DNA of 64,000 bases from Ruminococcaceae bacterium Marseille-P2935 (lineage in GTDB: Bacteria; Bacillota; Clostridia; Oscillospirales; Ruminococcaceae): contig LT629951.1 in the NCBI GenBank assembly GCA_900104565.1, positions 704,312 to 768,311 of the forward strand, in the 5' to 3' direction. Below are positions 8,577 through 18,282 of this stretch, piece after piece. How positions within the stretch are numbered: the first letter of the stretch is position 1; each line of letters opens with the position of its first letter. Below the pieces are notes generated by a model that searched no databases, was not told the DNA's origin, and saw only the letters and a program-made list of their open reading frames with translations. The position numbers were made by a program, and so were the translations under genes.

Positions 8577-8845
8577 GTATGTGAGAAAACCGTATTATGA
8601 GATGCTTTGACGGGAAAAAACTAATTTTTAGCGACGCATCAGAGAGGGGAAGCAAAGGCTGAAACTTCCCTGCGCGCAATATTAGAAGCCATCCCCGAGC
8701 ACCGCGGAAGAACCGCGGCGTATTCACTGCGTTAAGGTGATTCGAGTGGCGTGCGGCAGCTAATTGCCGGCGCAATCCGGGTGGTACCGCGGAAGCAATG
8801 ACAGCTTTCGTCCCTGAGGTTTTAGGGGCGAAGGCTTTTTTTGTT
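8577..8845 (+). promoter_or_regulatory. Alanine-specific T-box leader
   Basis: A tRNA-sensing leader upstream of alaS. The AGAGAGG motif is at 8641-8647, followed by the apical stem GGGAAG...CTTCCC. The specifier sits in GAAGCCA, with GCC (Ala) at 8688-8690. The T-box core GGGTGGTACCGCGG is at about 8779-8792. Its UGGU bulge (8782-8785) would pair with the ACCA end of uncharged tRNA-Ala. The terminator hairpin follows at 8804-8845. From family knowledge, uncharged tRNA-Ala stabilises the antiterminator and lets transcription reach alaS. Confidence 0.93.
8804..8845 (+). terminator. T-box intrinsic terminator
   Basis: GCTTTCGTCCCT pairs with AGGGGCGAAGGC (two G-U pairs), followed by seven T. 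It competes with the antiterminator formed by the T-box core. The 256 bases from here to alaS show no further clear element. Confidence 0.9.
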
Positions 8846-9101
8846 TTTAAAAGGATATTTCGCAGGGGGATATGCAATTTATGGTGTTTTTGCCCCAATG
8901 TGCAAAAACTTTATATGCCGTGCAGGGTTATGCTTCTTATGGTGTGCTCTGGTGCATAAATTCTGTTGCATACACGTCTAGCGGTGTATAGCCCCTAACA
9001 GTATATTTGCTAAAGTCCGATTTGGGTTTTACATGTTGTGAATTCTAAAACGGGGCGGTAATTTCACAGGCAGCTATAAAACGGAAAGGAAGAAAAAACC
9101 A

Positions 9102-11741
9102 ATGGAGTGGACAGGGTTAAATGAACTGCGGGAAAAGTTTTTAAGTTTTTATGAATCCAAAGGGCATATCCGACTGCCCAGCGCGCCGCTGGTACCAAAA
9201 GATGATGCCAGCCTTTTATTGATTAACTCGGGAATGGCACCACTAAAAAAATATTTTATGGGACTGGAGACTCCGCCCAGAAAACGGGCTACCTCCTGCC
9301 AAAAATGTATTCGTACCCCCGATATTGAGCGGGTAGGTAAAACCAGCCGCCACGGCACCTTCTTTGAAATGCTGGGCAATTTCAGTTTTGGCGATTACTT
9401 TAAGCACGAGGCAACTGCCTGGGCATGGGAGTTTATCACCAAGGTTTTAGAGCTGCCGGTAGATCGCATTTGGGTATCGGTTTACCAGGATGACGATGAA
9501 GCGGTAAAAATTTGGACCGAAGAAGTTGGGGTAGACCCCAGCCACATTGTCCGTTTGGGCAAAGAAGATAACTTCTGGGAGATTGGTTCAGGCCCCTGCG
9601 GCCCCTGCTCCGAGATTTATTTTGATCGCGGGCCGGAGCATGGCTGTGGTAAGCCCGGCTGTGCGGTAGGGTGCGATTGTGACCGTTATGTGGAATTTTG
9701 GAACCTGGTATTTACCCAGTTCGATTCAGACGGCCATGGCAACTATACCCCGCTGGAACATCCCAATATCGACACCGGTATGGGTTTGGAGCGTCTGGCC
9801 TGCATAATGCAGGGCGTAGACAACCTGTTTGAAGTGGATACGGTTCAGAATATAATGAAGCATATCTGCAAAATTGCAGGCGTGGAATATGGTAAGGATG
9901 AAAAGACCGATGTATCTCTGCGCGTGATTACCGACCATATCCGCTCTACGGTATTTATGATCGGCGACGGCGTTGTTCCGCAAAACGAAGGCAGAGGTTA
10001 TGTGCTTAAGCGCTTGCTGCGCCGTGCTGCCCGCCATGGACGTTTGCTTGGAATTCGCGAACCGTTCCTGTATAAGGTTTGCGAGACGGTTATTCATGAA
10101 AACGAGACTGCATACCCCGACCTGAAATCAAATGCCTCTTATATCCAAAAGGTGATCCGTCTGGAGGAAGAGCGTTTTGCCAAGACGATTGACCAGGGTA
10201 TGGAAATGCTTAATGGTTTGCTGGATAAAATGTCTGCGAATGAGCTGAAAGTTTTCTCCGGAGAGGAAGCGTTTAAGCTGTATGATACTTTTGGGTTCCC
10301 CATTGACCTGGTGAAAGAAATTGCCGAAGAGCGCTCGATCCAGGTAGATGAAGAGGAGTTTTCGCGCTTTATGCAGAAGCAGCGCGAGGCTGCCCGTGCC
10401 AACCGCGCTGCCCAGGGGGATTTTGCCTGGGAAGAGAATATTTTGGGCGATGTGCCAAAAGCAAACTTCGTGGGCTATGCTACTACTCATGCTGATGCAA
10501 AGGTATTGGCCATTATCAAAGACGGTGAGCTGGCCGACAGCGTTTCAGAAGGGGAGCAGGCAGCTGTTATTTTAAGCGATACTCCTTTTTATGCCGAAAG
10601 CGGCGGCCAGGTAGGCGACCAGGGTGTGTTGAACGCAGGCGGTGCGGTATTTACGGTGCTGGACTGCAAAAAGAGCGCTACCGGCCATTATCTGCACATT
10701 GGCCAGATGGCTTCCGGCGTGCTGATGAAAGACGACGCCGTTGCTGCCCAGGTGGATGAAAAACGCCGTGCTGCCATTATGCGCAACCACAGTGCATGCC
10801 ACCTGTTGCAGGCTGCGCTGCGCACCGTACTTGGCGAGCATGTTCACCAGGCGGGTTCTTATGTAGATGATACCCGCTGCCGGTTTGACTTTTCCCACTT
10901 TAGCGCCATGACCCCAGAAGAGATAAAAAAGGTAGAATATTTGGTGAATGAGCGCATCATGGAAGCATTGGACGTTACCGTACAGGAGATGGAGCTGGAA
11001 AAGGCCAAAAAACTGGGTGCGATGGCTCTGTTTGGTGAAAAATACGGCAATGTGGTGCGTGTTGTTGATATGTCCGGCTGTTCGGTAGAATTCTGCGGCG
11101 GTACCCATGTGCATAACACAGCCAATATTGGTCTGTTTAAAATATTAGGCGAATCTTCGGTAGCTGCGGGTGTGCGCCGCATTGAGGCTACGACCGGAAT
11201 GGGCGTTCTTACCCATATGGAAGAAACCGAAGAGCTGTTGAACAAAGCGGCTGCAAATTTGAAGGCTGGCAACATTTCTGAACTGGTTGCCAAGACAGCG
11301 GCGGTTACTGCTGAGCTGAAAGCAAAGGAAAAAGAGATTGAAGCTCTGAATCAAAAAATTGCCGACCTGCGGGTAGACGGCCTGTTTGAAAACCCCAAAG
11401 AGGTTGGGCCGGTTAAGCTGGTGGTCGCATCCTTCAGCAACACCAAGCCGGAAACCCTGCGCCTGATGGCGGACCGGGTGCGCGACAATGCTCCTCAGAT
11501 GGTAGCGTTAATTGTTTCGGTAAATGAGGGGAAAGCTACTTTAGTAGCTACTGCTGGAAAAGAAGCTGTGAAAAACGGCATCCACGCTGGTAAACTGATC
11601 AAAGAGGTTACTGCTATGGTCGGCGGCAGCGGCGGCGGCCGGCCAGACAGCGCAATGGGCGGCGCCACCGAAATTTTCAAAATTGATGAGGCAATTGCAA
11701 AAGTTCCGGAAATGATTGAAAAAATGGTTGGAATCAAGTAA
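9102..11741 (+). CDS. alaS: Alanyl-tRNA synthetase
   Basis: Charges tRNA-Ala with alanine. 879 aa, normal for bacterial AlaRS. Domains in order: class II catalytic core at the N-terminus (LREKFLSFYESKGHIRLPS, then GPCGPCSEIYFDRG), tRNA recognition region, editing domain with zinc-binding HSACH at about residue 563 and CGGTH at about 665, and C-terminal C-Ala region ending in the glycine-rich VGGSGGGRPDSAMGG. AAGGAAG lies 11 bases before the ATG. Controlled by the upstream Ala T-box. hinT follows 46 bases later. Confidence 0.98.
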   Translation: MEWTGLNELREKFLSFYESKGHIRLPSAPLVPKDDASLLLINSGMAPLKKYFMGLETPPRKRATSCQKCIRTPDIERVGKTSRHGTFFEMLGNFSFGDYFKHEATAWAWEFITKVLELPVDRIWVSVYQDDDEAVKIWTEEVGVDPSHIVRLGKEDNFWEIGSGPCGPCSEIYFDRGPEHGCGKPGCAVGCDCDRYVEFWNLVFTQFDSDGHGNYTPLEHPNIDTGMGLERLACIMQGVDNLFEVDTVQNIMKHICKIAGVEYGKDEKTDVSLRVITDHIRSTVFMIGDGVVPQNEGRGYVLKRLLRRAARHGRLLGIREPFLYKVCETVIHENETAYPDLKSNASYIQKVIRLEEERFAKTIDQGMEMLNGLLDKMSANELKVFSGEEAFKLYDTFGFPIDLVKEIAEERSIQVDEEEFSRFMQKQREAARANRAAQGDFAWEENILGDVPKANFVGYATTHADAKVLAIIKDGELADSVSEGEQAAVILSDTPFYAESGGQVGDQGVLNAGGAVFTVLDCKKSATGHYLHIGQMASGVLMKDDAVAAQVDEKRRAAIMRNHSACHLLQAALRTVLGEHVHQAGSYVDDTRCRFDFSHFSAMTPEEIKKVEYLVNERIMEALDVTVQEMELEKAKKLGAMALFGEKYGNVVRVVDMSGCSVEFCGGTHVHNTANIGLFKILGESSVAAGVRRIEATTGMGVLTHMEETEELLNKAAANLKAGNISELVAKTAAVTAELKAKEKEIEALNQKIADLRVDGLFENPKEVGPVKLVVASFSNTKPETLRLMADRVRDNAPQMVALIVSVNEGKATLVATAGKEAVKNGIHAGKLIKEVTAMVGGSGGGRPDSAMGGATEIFKIDEAIAKVPEMIEKMVGIK

Positions 11742-11787
11742 AATAATACCGGTATAAAAAGAATATTGTCTGGAAAGGAGACTGCGC

Positions 11788-12126
11788 ATGGACTGTATCT
11801 TCTGTAAAATCGCCGCTGGGGAGATTCCAAGCAAAAAAGCATATGAAGATGAGCAGGTGCTGGCGTTTTATGATATTGACCCCCAGGCCCCGGTTCATAT
11901 TCTGATTATTCCCAAGCGCCACATTGCTTCGGCCAGTGAAATAACTTCGGAAAACAGCGGTATTGTTGCGCACATTTACGAGGTGGTTGCCAAGTTGGCA
12001 AAAGACCTTAAACTGGAAAAGGGTTACCGTGTGGTGACCAATACCGGTGAGGACGGCGGGCAGACAGTCGGCCATATGCACTTCCATCTGCTGGCAGGCA
12101 GAAGTCTGGCGTGGCCTCCGGGCTAA
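11788..12126 (+). CDS. HIT-family purine nucleoside phosphoramidase (HinT-like)
   Basis: A 112-aa histidine-triad protein that hydrolyses adenosine 5'-phosphoramidates and acyl-adenylates. The N-terminus CIFCKIAAGEIPS and the catalytic triad VGHMHFHLLAG near residues 96-106 are intact. AAAGGAG precedes the ATG. The position directly after alaS is sensible because HinT enzymes can remove aminoacyl-adenylates made by tRNA synthetases; that functional link is inference. The next 244 bases hold no convincing gene. Confidence 0.93.
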   Translation: MDCIFCKIAAGEIPSKKAYEDEQVLAFYDIDPQAPVHILIIPKRHIASASEITSENSGIVAHIYEVVAKLAKDLKLEKGYRVVTNTGEDGGQTVGHMHFHLLAGRSLAWPPG

Positions 12127-12370
12127 AACCAGTCTGAAATAGAAAAACTTTGATTTATGCTGCTTACAGGATGCCTAATGCCAATGGCTTCATCTTTCGT
12201 ATACATTCCTGCAATAGGAAACTGCATGAATAATCATACAGAAAGTATCCCACAGCTTTTTGCGTACAGCGGTTCTTTTCAGCTGATTTTGGTAAGCTTT
12301 CTGTTTGAAAAGGCATCCTTGGTTCGCAATAAGCAGTAATTTTGTCAGATCTTTTTAGGAGTTGAATGAA

Positions 12371-12910
12371 TTGGATCAGTTTTATACAATGACCATTGCC
12401 GGACACAAACGCGACCTGCCCATTTGTGAGGTAAATGAACATCTTTCAATTGCGGCTTTTAACATGTTTTCCGATGTGGAAATCACCATAGCAACTGCTA
12501 CCGAGCTGTTAAAACGGGTACCTGATTTTGATGTGCTGATCACTGCAGAATCAAAGGGTATTCCTTTGGCATACGAAATGTCCCGTCAGTCGGGCAAACG
12601 TTATATTCTGGCCAGAAAAAGCGCTAAGCTTTATATGAAAAAGCCTGTAGCGGTAGATGTAAAATCAATTACTACCGCAAAAATTCAAACTTTGTACCTG
12701 GACAGTGACGACATGGCCCATTTGAAGGACAAGAGTGTGCTAATTGTGGACGATGTAATCAGCACTGGTGAATCGCTGGCCGCACTGGAAAATCTGGTGC
12801 ATAAATCCGGCGGGAAGATTGTAGGCCGGGCCACCGTATTGGCAGAAGGCGATGCGGCCAAACGTGACGACATCATCTTTTTAGAGCCGCTGCCCCTGTT
12901 TACAAAATAA
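12371..12910 (+). CDS. Phosphoribosyltransferase, adenine-PRTase-like
   Basis: A 179-aa type I phosphoribosyltransferase. The PRPP-binding motif VLIVDDVISTGES is clear near residue 125, and the earlier ITAESKGIPLAYEMS corresponds to the family's AxxRGF-type loop. These enzymes transfer ribose-5-phosphate from PRPP to a nucleobase; base specificity (adenine or xanthine) is not certain. I chose TTG at 12371 because AGGAG (12357-12361) lies 9 bases upstream; the TTG at 12362 would abut it. comEC follows 34 bases later. Confidence 0.85.
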   Translation: MDQFYTMTIAGHKRDLPICEVNEHLSIAAFNMFSDVEITIATATELLKRVPDFDVLITAESKGIPLAYEMSRQSGKRYILARKSAKLYMKKPVAVDVKSITTAKIQTLYLDSDDMAHLKDKSVLIVDDVISTGESLAALENLVHKSGGKIVGRATVLAEGDAAKRDDIIFLEPLPLFTK

Positions 12911-12944
12911 TTTCTCTTCCCGGGTAATGTGAGGAGGATACAAC

Positions 12945-15140
12945 ATGAAGCGACCGTTGGCTGCAGCAGGATGCCTTTATTTTGCTGCGCTGATGGCCGC
13001 TCTTTTGTTTGGAGAAAGTTTTGCTGCTGCCGGCGTTCTCTTTTTTGCCGGACTGGGGCTGTGTTCTTTGTGTTTTTCCCAAATGCGAAAAGCATCTGTA
13101 TGGGCTGCCTGTTTTACCTGTGTTACCGCCATGGCTTCGGGGATGCTTTTTGATCATTTTATACGAGCCCCTCAGCAGGCGTTGGCGGGGCACAGGGTAC
13201 TGGTGTCAGGTTTAGTGACCGAAACTGCAGAAAAAGGAACTTATTCTTATGAGCTTACAGCCTCCTTCCCCGAGATAGAAGAGGCACCAAGCCATGTTGC
13301 GTTAACCATAATCTCCCGTACTGACCTGCAGGTTTGCCCGGGGCAGCAGCTGAGCTGTTATGTTGACCTGGAAGCAAAGGTAAATGGAGGCCGGTTTGAC
13401 TTTTACAACCTGGCCCGGGGACAGTTTTTAACCGGATATAACCCTTCGAACCCAATTGCTGCACCGGGCGGTTTTTCCATTGAAAAGCTGCTGGTACTGG
13501 CGCGGGGGTGGATAAAAAATAACCTGTCGACCAGCCTGCCGCCCGATGCGGCGGCGCTGTGTAGCGCTGTGCTTTTGGGGGACCGAAGCGGACTAAGGGA
13601 AGAACAAATCGATGCATTAAAAATAAGTGGAATCTATCATCTGACTGCTGTGTCCGGTATTCATCTTTCGTTGCTTACGCTGGTGATCAGCTGGCTATTA
13701 TCAAAATCCAGGCAGCTGAGCCGCAGGGCGGCTACCCTCCTTACCATGGGGTTTGCCCTGTTTTTTATGGCGCTTACCGGGTTTTCTATGTCCATCTGCC
13801 GTGCTGGGTGGATGATGCTGGTGATGCTGGCAGGGCGGCTTTTCTACCGCCAAAGCGACTCTGTTACCTCACTCATTTTTGCGGTTTGGTGTATTGTGGT
13901 GGTTACGCCCTACGCAATTTTTGATATTGGGCTGCAGCTTTCGGCTCTGTCCACCTTTGGCGTTTTGTGGGTGAATCCACAAATAGACAGCTACCTGAAA
14001 AGATTCCGGTGGTATGCTAAAAATTGGGGAAAAGCGGGAAGGACAGTAAAAAACTCGTTATTAATCAGCGCCTCTGTTGCGCTGGTTTCCGCGCCGGTAG
14101 CAGCCTGGTATTTTGGATACATTCCAGTTTTCTCTGCCCTTACCAACCTGCCCATGCTGTTTTTGGCGCCGGCAGTGCTGCTGGGAGCATTTTTAACTGC
14201 CTTGATACCCAATGCCTTTTCGTGGGTGCTATTGCCAATGAAGGCTGTGCTTATTACCTACTGCCGCCTAACCCTGTGGCTTGCAGGGGCTGTGTCTGCC
14301 TTGCCCTTTGCAGTTTGGCCGGTAGAACAAATTTTCCCCTTCTTCTGGATGATCTGCGGTGGTGCAGGGCTTTTTCTCCTAATTCGGAAGCAGGCTCCAG
14401 CCAGTGCCGTGGGGGCTATGCTGGCAGTTATGCTGCTTGGAATGTCCCCTATTGCCACCAATTTGGCCGTGAAAGGACTGGGCTACCCCGATAGGAACAA
14501 TGATGTGCAGCTGGTCAGCATTATGCAAGGCCAAGCGGAATTGGTAATTAGCAAAGGTTCGGCTGTGGTTTTTCAATTACCTGAAAGTATAAGCGCTATG
14601 GCTAAACTGAGCGGGTATTTAAATTCCAGGCCGGATATTACATTAGAAGAGGTGTACTTGCCCAGAGGAAATGCTTATTCCGGGCTGGTGATCGAATTTT
14701 TAAAGCAGCATCAGCCGCTTTGTGCGGTATTGTACCCCGAGGATGCCGATGCAGAAAATTATATGAAAAAATACCTGCCGCATATGGAAATTCGCCAATT
14801 ATCCCTGGTGAATAATGAAACAACTGCGGGAATCTGTCATGGTCAATTCATTCGAATCGAAATTGACGGATCGGTCTTGTTAAAATCAGTTCAAGATTGT
14901 GATATAATAACTGCAAAGCAGTCATTATATTTTCATGCGCAGGCCGATTCGTCTACGGTTTCCGGCCAGACGCACAATGACAGCATACTTCCCTGCGGAC
15001 ATAGTATTATGGATCCAGACTGGGACGTTTATATTGGTAAAGATGGAACAGTATATACCCACAAGCCCTTACAAATGGGTGGAAGAATACAGGATGGGCA
15101 GTTTGAAGCATTGGTGCTGACAATGCCCGACGGGGGATAA
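12945..15140 (+). CDS. comEC: ComEC/Rec2-type DNA uptake channel protein, beta-lactamase-like domain degenerate
   Basis: A 731-aa polytopic membrane protein. An N-terminal membrane segment and DUF4131-like soluble region (about residues 1-170) precede the competence channel domain, with HLTAVSGIHLSLLTL near residue 230 and about eight hydrophobic helices to residue 490. The C-terminal third follows the outline of the ComEC metallo-beta-lactamase domain. However, the metal-binding THxHxDH block is missing: the aligned place reads EVYLPRGNAYSG, and the usual DVGQGD is VSIMQGQAE. It could still form a DNA channel but should lack nuclease chemistry. holA follows 3 bases after the stop, a common Firmicute arrangement. 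Confidence 0.9.
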   Translation: MKRPLAAAGCLYFAALMAALLFGESFAAAGVLFFAGLGLCSLCFSQMRKASVWAACFTCVTAMASGMLFDHFIRAPQQALAGHRVLVSGLVTETAEKGTYSYELTASFPEIEEAPSHVALTIISRTDLQVCPGQQLSCYVDLEAKVNGGRFDFYNLARGQFLTGYNPSNPIAAPGGFSIEKLLVLARGWIKNNLSTSLPPDAAALCSAVLLGDRSGLREEQIDALKISGIYHLTAVSGIHLSLLTLVISWLLSKSRQLSRRAATLLTMGFALFFMALTGFSMSICRAGWMMLVMLAGRLFYRQSDSVTSLIFAVWCIVVVTPYAIFDIGLQLSALSTFGVLWVNPQIDSYLKRFRWYAKNWGKAGRTVKNSLLISASVALVSAPVAAWYFGYIPVFSALTNLPMLFLAPAVLLGAFLTALIPNAFSWVLLPMKAVLITYCRLTLWLAGAVSALPFAVWPVEQIFPFFWMICGGAGLFLLIRKQAPASAVGAMLAVMLLGMSPIATNLAVKGLGYPDRNNDVQLVSIMQGQAELVISKGSAVVFQLPESISAMAKLSGYLNSRPDITLEEVYLPRGNAYSGLVIEFLKQHQPLCAVLYPEDADAENYMKKYLPHMEIRQLSLVNNETTAGICHGQFIRIEIDGSVLLKSVQDCDIITAKQSLYFHAQADSSTVSGQTHNDSILPCGHSIMDPDWDVYIGKDGTVYTHKPLQMGGRIQDGQFEALVLTMPDGG

Positions 15141-15143
15141 GGC

Positions 15144-16184
15144 ATGATTTTAAAAACCGAGGCAGAGCTTGCAAAGCAGATAAAAACAGGTGAACCGGCG
15201 CGGGTTTACCTGTTTTACGGCGGAGACAATTACCTGAAGACCGCCTACCTGCAAAGCCTGGAGAAGATGGGGGAAAAGCGGAGGCTTTGGGATACGGTAG
15301 AGCGGTTTGATGGGAAAAAACTGAATCTGGATGAGTTTGGCGATAAGGTAGAGCCTGTTCCGTTAAGCGGAAGTATGCGCCTGGTGCTGGTAGAAGATTT
15401 TGAACCCGAAAAACTGGCGGCATCCGATATGCAGCGCTTGTTGGATTTGCTGCAAGATCCTCCGCCTTATTGTGTGATTGTTTTCTTGATCCGGAATGAG
15501 GAATATCACCCTGAAAAGACGGCTAAAGGTAAAAAACTGCTGGCAGCAGTAGATCAATCGGGTGTTTGCTGTGCGCTAAACCCACGTACCCGAAGTGACC
15601 TTGCCAAATTTGTGCGGGGAAATGCCGACAAAATGGGCTGTATTATTTATGACGATGCGGCGGCCGCTTTAATTGAGCGGTGCGGCGGTGATATTGGCAT
15701 GATTAAAAATGAGCTGAATAAGCTTTGTAACTATAAGCCGGGCGGTACCATTGTACAGGCAGACATTGATAAACTGTGTACCGGGGTGGTGGAAGCTTCT
15801 GTTTTTGACCTGGCCAAGCTGATCCTGCGTGAGGATTACGCGGGAGCAATGAACAATTTAAGTGAGCTGCTTTATTTAAAAGAGCAGCCTACTATGATTC
15901 TGGCCGCCCTGTCGGGAGCCTTCTTAGACCTTTACCGGGCTAAAACGGCAAAGCTGGCCGGTGTGGAGGTGACACAGGTTGCCAAGGATTTGGGGTATGG
16001 CGGACGGGATTTTCGCATCAAAAATGCCTTCCGGGATCAGGGCCACTATTCCCTGGAATATTTGCGCCGGGTGATTGAACTGCTTAGCAGGGCGGACTGT
16101 ACCTTGAAAAGTTCCAAGGTGGATGACCGAGTTGTGGTAGAAGAAGTGATTACAGAGATTTTTATGCTGAATAAAAAGGGGTAA
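15144..16184 (+). CDS. holA: DNA polymerase III subunit delta
   Basis: A 346-aa clamp-loader subunit that opens the beta sliding clamp. The N-terminal AAA+-like fold starts at about residue 20 (RVYLFYGGDNYLK), with the typical DIGMIKNELNKLCNY helix around residue 185 and the C-terminal collar region to the end. Length matches the family. It sits between comEC and a TOPRIM gene, 3 and 4 bases away, so the three form one transcription unit. Confidence 0.92.
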   Translation: MILKTEAELAKQIKTGEPARVYLFYGGDNYLKTAYLQSLEKMGEKRRLWDTVERFDGKKLNLDEFGDKVEPVPLSGSMRLVLVEDFEPEKLAASDMQRLLDLLQDPPPYCVIVFLIRNEEYHPEKTAKGKKLLAAVDQSGVCCALNPRTRSDLAKFVRGNADKMGCIIYDDAAAALIERCGGDIGMIKNELNKLCNYKPGGTIVQADIDKLCTGVVEASVFDLAKLILREDYAGAMNNLSELLYLKEQPTMILAALSGAFLDLYRAKTAKLAGVEVTQVAKDLGYGGRDFRIKNAFRDQGHYSLEYLRRVIELLSRADCTLKSSKVDDRVVVEEVITEIFMLNKKG

Positions 16185-16188
16185 TTTT

Positions 16189-16788
16189 TTGATCAAACTG
16201 AAGCAGACGGTAATTGTGGAGGGACGGTATGATAAGGCAAAGCTTTCCTCTATTTTAGACGCACCAATTTTAGAAACAGGCGGTTTTCGAATTTACAAAG
16301 ATAAAGAGCGTCTGGAACTAATTCGGACGGTAGCTCAAAAGACCGGTATTATTATATTAACCGATTCGGATACGGCGGGGTTTCAAATCCGCAGTTTTTT
16401 AAGCGGCGCAATTGACCCTGCGCTGGTTACCCATGTTTACATTCCAGATGTTTACGGTAAGGAACACCGCAAAGAAAAACCTTCTGCAGAGGGAAAGCTG
16501 GGCGTTGAAGGAATTCCAAAGGAGGTTTTGCTCAAAGCTTTTGAAAGGGCAGGGGTTCTTTGTGAAGAATCAGAGCCAGCACAGGCTCAGCGCCGGAAAA
16601 TATCAAAAACAGATTTATACCTGGCAGGGCTTAGCGGTAGGGAAAACAGCGTGGCGCGGAAAGCTGCCTTACTGAAAAAATTGGACCTGCCTGAGCATTT
16701 AAGCTCAAATTCTTTGGTATCGATGCTTAACGTTATGTTTACTTATGAGGAATTTATACAAATTGTAGCGGATTTTGACGAAAAATAG
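16189..16788 (+). CDS. TOPRIM protein, ribonuclease M5-like (DUF4093)
   Basis: A 199-aa protein with an N-terminal TOPRIM fold: the catalytic Glu is in VIVEGRYDKAK (residues 8-18) and the acidic pair is in IILTDSDTAG around residue 55. B. subtilis RNase M5, which matures 5S rRNA, has the same order. The C-terminal part (TDLYLAGLSG and the rest) fits the DUF4093 extension. It starts with TTG at 16189, with AAAAAGGGG upstream. RNase M5 is the best guess; another nucleic-acid-processing TOPRIM enzyme is possible. Confidence 0.8.
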   Translation: MIKLKQTVIVEGRYDKAKLSSILDAPILETGGFRIYKDKERLELIRTVAQKTGIIILTDSDTAGFQIRSFLSGAIDPALVTHVYIPDVYGKEHRKEKPSAEGKLGVEGIPKEVLLKAFERAGVLCEESEPAQAQRRKISKTDLYLAGLSGRENSVARKAALLKKLDLPEHLSSNSLVSMLNVMFTYEEFIQIVADFDEK

Positions 16789-16953
16789 AGATTACTTCAA
16801 AATTAGAATGCCGGTTTTTTATTGAAAAAACGGGCTAATAAAATGTTAAGGATTGAACAGTACAAGTTAAGTTTTGAACGCAGACAGGCCCATTGGCCTC
16901 AAAAAGCCAGCTGTATTTTTTAAAACAACTTTTGACAAGAAAGGTGGGACAAA

Positions 16954-18282
16954 ATGAATATCTACTCGTTGTCTTTTTTGTTTTTGTTCCTGCCCATTTG
17001 CGTATTTGTTTATTACCTTGTTCCGTTAAAATGGAAAAGAACGGTGCTTTTATTTGCATCTTTGTTATTTTACGCCATGCTGGAACCGAAAAACCTGTGG
17101 CTGTTAATAGGGTCTATTTTGCTGGATTACCTAGTAGCACAGGAAATGGATGCCTGCAAAGAGCATTTGGGACGCAGGCGGGCCTGGCTTTTTTTTGGAG
17201 TCATAAAAAATTTGGGTATTGTTGTGGTAGTAGCCGTACTCTACCAATTACGCATGATGCAGTCCCCGCTGGGAATACAAATTTATACTCTGACCGGAAT
17301 GGGATATCTGATCGATTTATATAAAGGCGACGCCAAGTTTGACCGCAATATCACTAATTTTGCGTTGATGTGCAGCTTTTTTGCTAAAATTTATACCGGA
17401 CCTTTGGTAGATTATCAATATTTTGAAAGCCAAATTAACCACATAAAGCCGTCGCTTAGCCGTATTGGAGAAGGAATAGGAAGGTTTGCCCAGGGGCTGG
17501 CGAAAAAGGTGATCCTGGCCGATCAAATCCGGCTGGTATATGAACAGGTGCAGGCAATACCCTATAGCCAGAGTACAGTAACGAGCATATGGTGCCTGGT
17601 GCTGTTCCAGGCGTTTTGGCTTTATTTTACCTTATCAGGAATGAGTGATGTAGCAAAAGGGTTGGCCGAAATTTTTTCTATTGACCTGCCGCGCAACTTC
17701 TATTATCCCTTCCAGGCCAGGATGGTGGAGGACTTTTTTGAACGGTTTAATATAACGGTAACCGCATTTGTGCGCAAATACCTGTATGTAGAACTGGGCG
17801 GAGACCAAAACGGGCCCTGGTCTACTATTTTTAACACCCTGCTTACTACCATGTTAATGGGGCTGTGGTTTGGAATACGCATTAATTACATGGTGTGGGG
17901 TATTTATTTTGCAGTGTTTATTCTTTTTGAGCGGTTTATTCTAGGCAGTCGAATTGAAAAAATACCAATGTTCTTTCGCCGGGTATATTCTTTTGTGGTG
18001 GTTATTTACAGCTTTACTATTTTTACGGCAACCAGCCTGCAGGAAAGCTGGTTTTATATTACAGGCAGCATAGGGCTTAATCATTTGGAATTTATGGACG
18101 ATAAAATGGGGTATATTTTGTCGTCCAACTGGCTGCTCATTTTCTGCTGCTTTTTCTTCTGTACCAGTTTCGTTAACATGATGTTTAAACAGCTGGAAAA
18201 GTACTTGCCAAAATTCCATGACCTGTTTGGTGCAGCGGTAAGCGCAGGGCTGCTTTTGCTGGTGGTTGGTTTTCTGCTTTAG
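16954..18282 (+). CDS. AlgI-like MBOAT membrane protein lacking the catalytic histidine
   Basis: A 442-aa polytopic membrane protein of the membrane-bound O-acyltransferase family. AlgI-type members move acetyl groups across the membrane for polysaccharide or wall O-acetylation. Family features are the N-terminal FLFLPICVFVYYLVP, many hydrophobic helices, FFERFNITVTAFVRKYLYVELGG around residue 270, and the MGLWFGI motif near residue 306. In active MBOATs that last motif is GLWHG with an essential His; here the codon is TTT (Phe). YIPLGG is also changed to YVELGG. AlgJ-like partners usually follow, and a degenerate one does at 18838. It may be non-catalytic, a scaffold, or use other chemistry. 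Confidence 0.82.
   Translation: MNIYSLSFLFLFLPICVFVYYLVPLKWKRTVLLFASLLFYAMLEPKNLWLLIGSILLDYLVAQEMDACKEHLGRRRAWLFFGVIKNLGIVVVVAVLYQLRMMQSPLGIQIYTLTGMGYLIDLYKGDAKFDRNITNFALMCSFFAKIYTGPLVDYQYFESQINHIKPSLSRIGEGIGRFAQGLAKKVILADQIRLVYEQVQAIPYSQSTVTSIWCLVLFQAFWLYFTLSGMSDVAKGLAEIFSIDLPRNFYYPFQARMVEDFFERFNITVTAFVRKYLYVELGGDQNGPWSTIFNTLLTTMLMGLWFGIRINYMVWGIYFAVFILFERFILGSRIEKIPMFFRRVYSFVVVIYSFTIFTATSLQESWFYITGSIGLNHLEFMDDKMGYILSSNWLLIFCCFFFCTSFVNMMFKQLEKYLPKFHDLFGAAVSAGLLLLVVGFLL

Noticed and set aside
12157-12339. 60-codon frame between hinT and the phosphoribosyltransferase gene
   Set aside because: Cys/Phe-rich chance-like product and no ribosome site.
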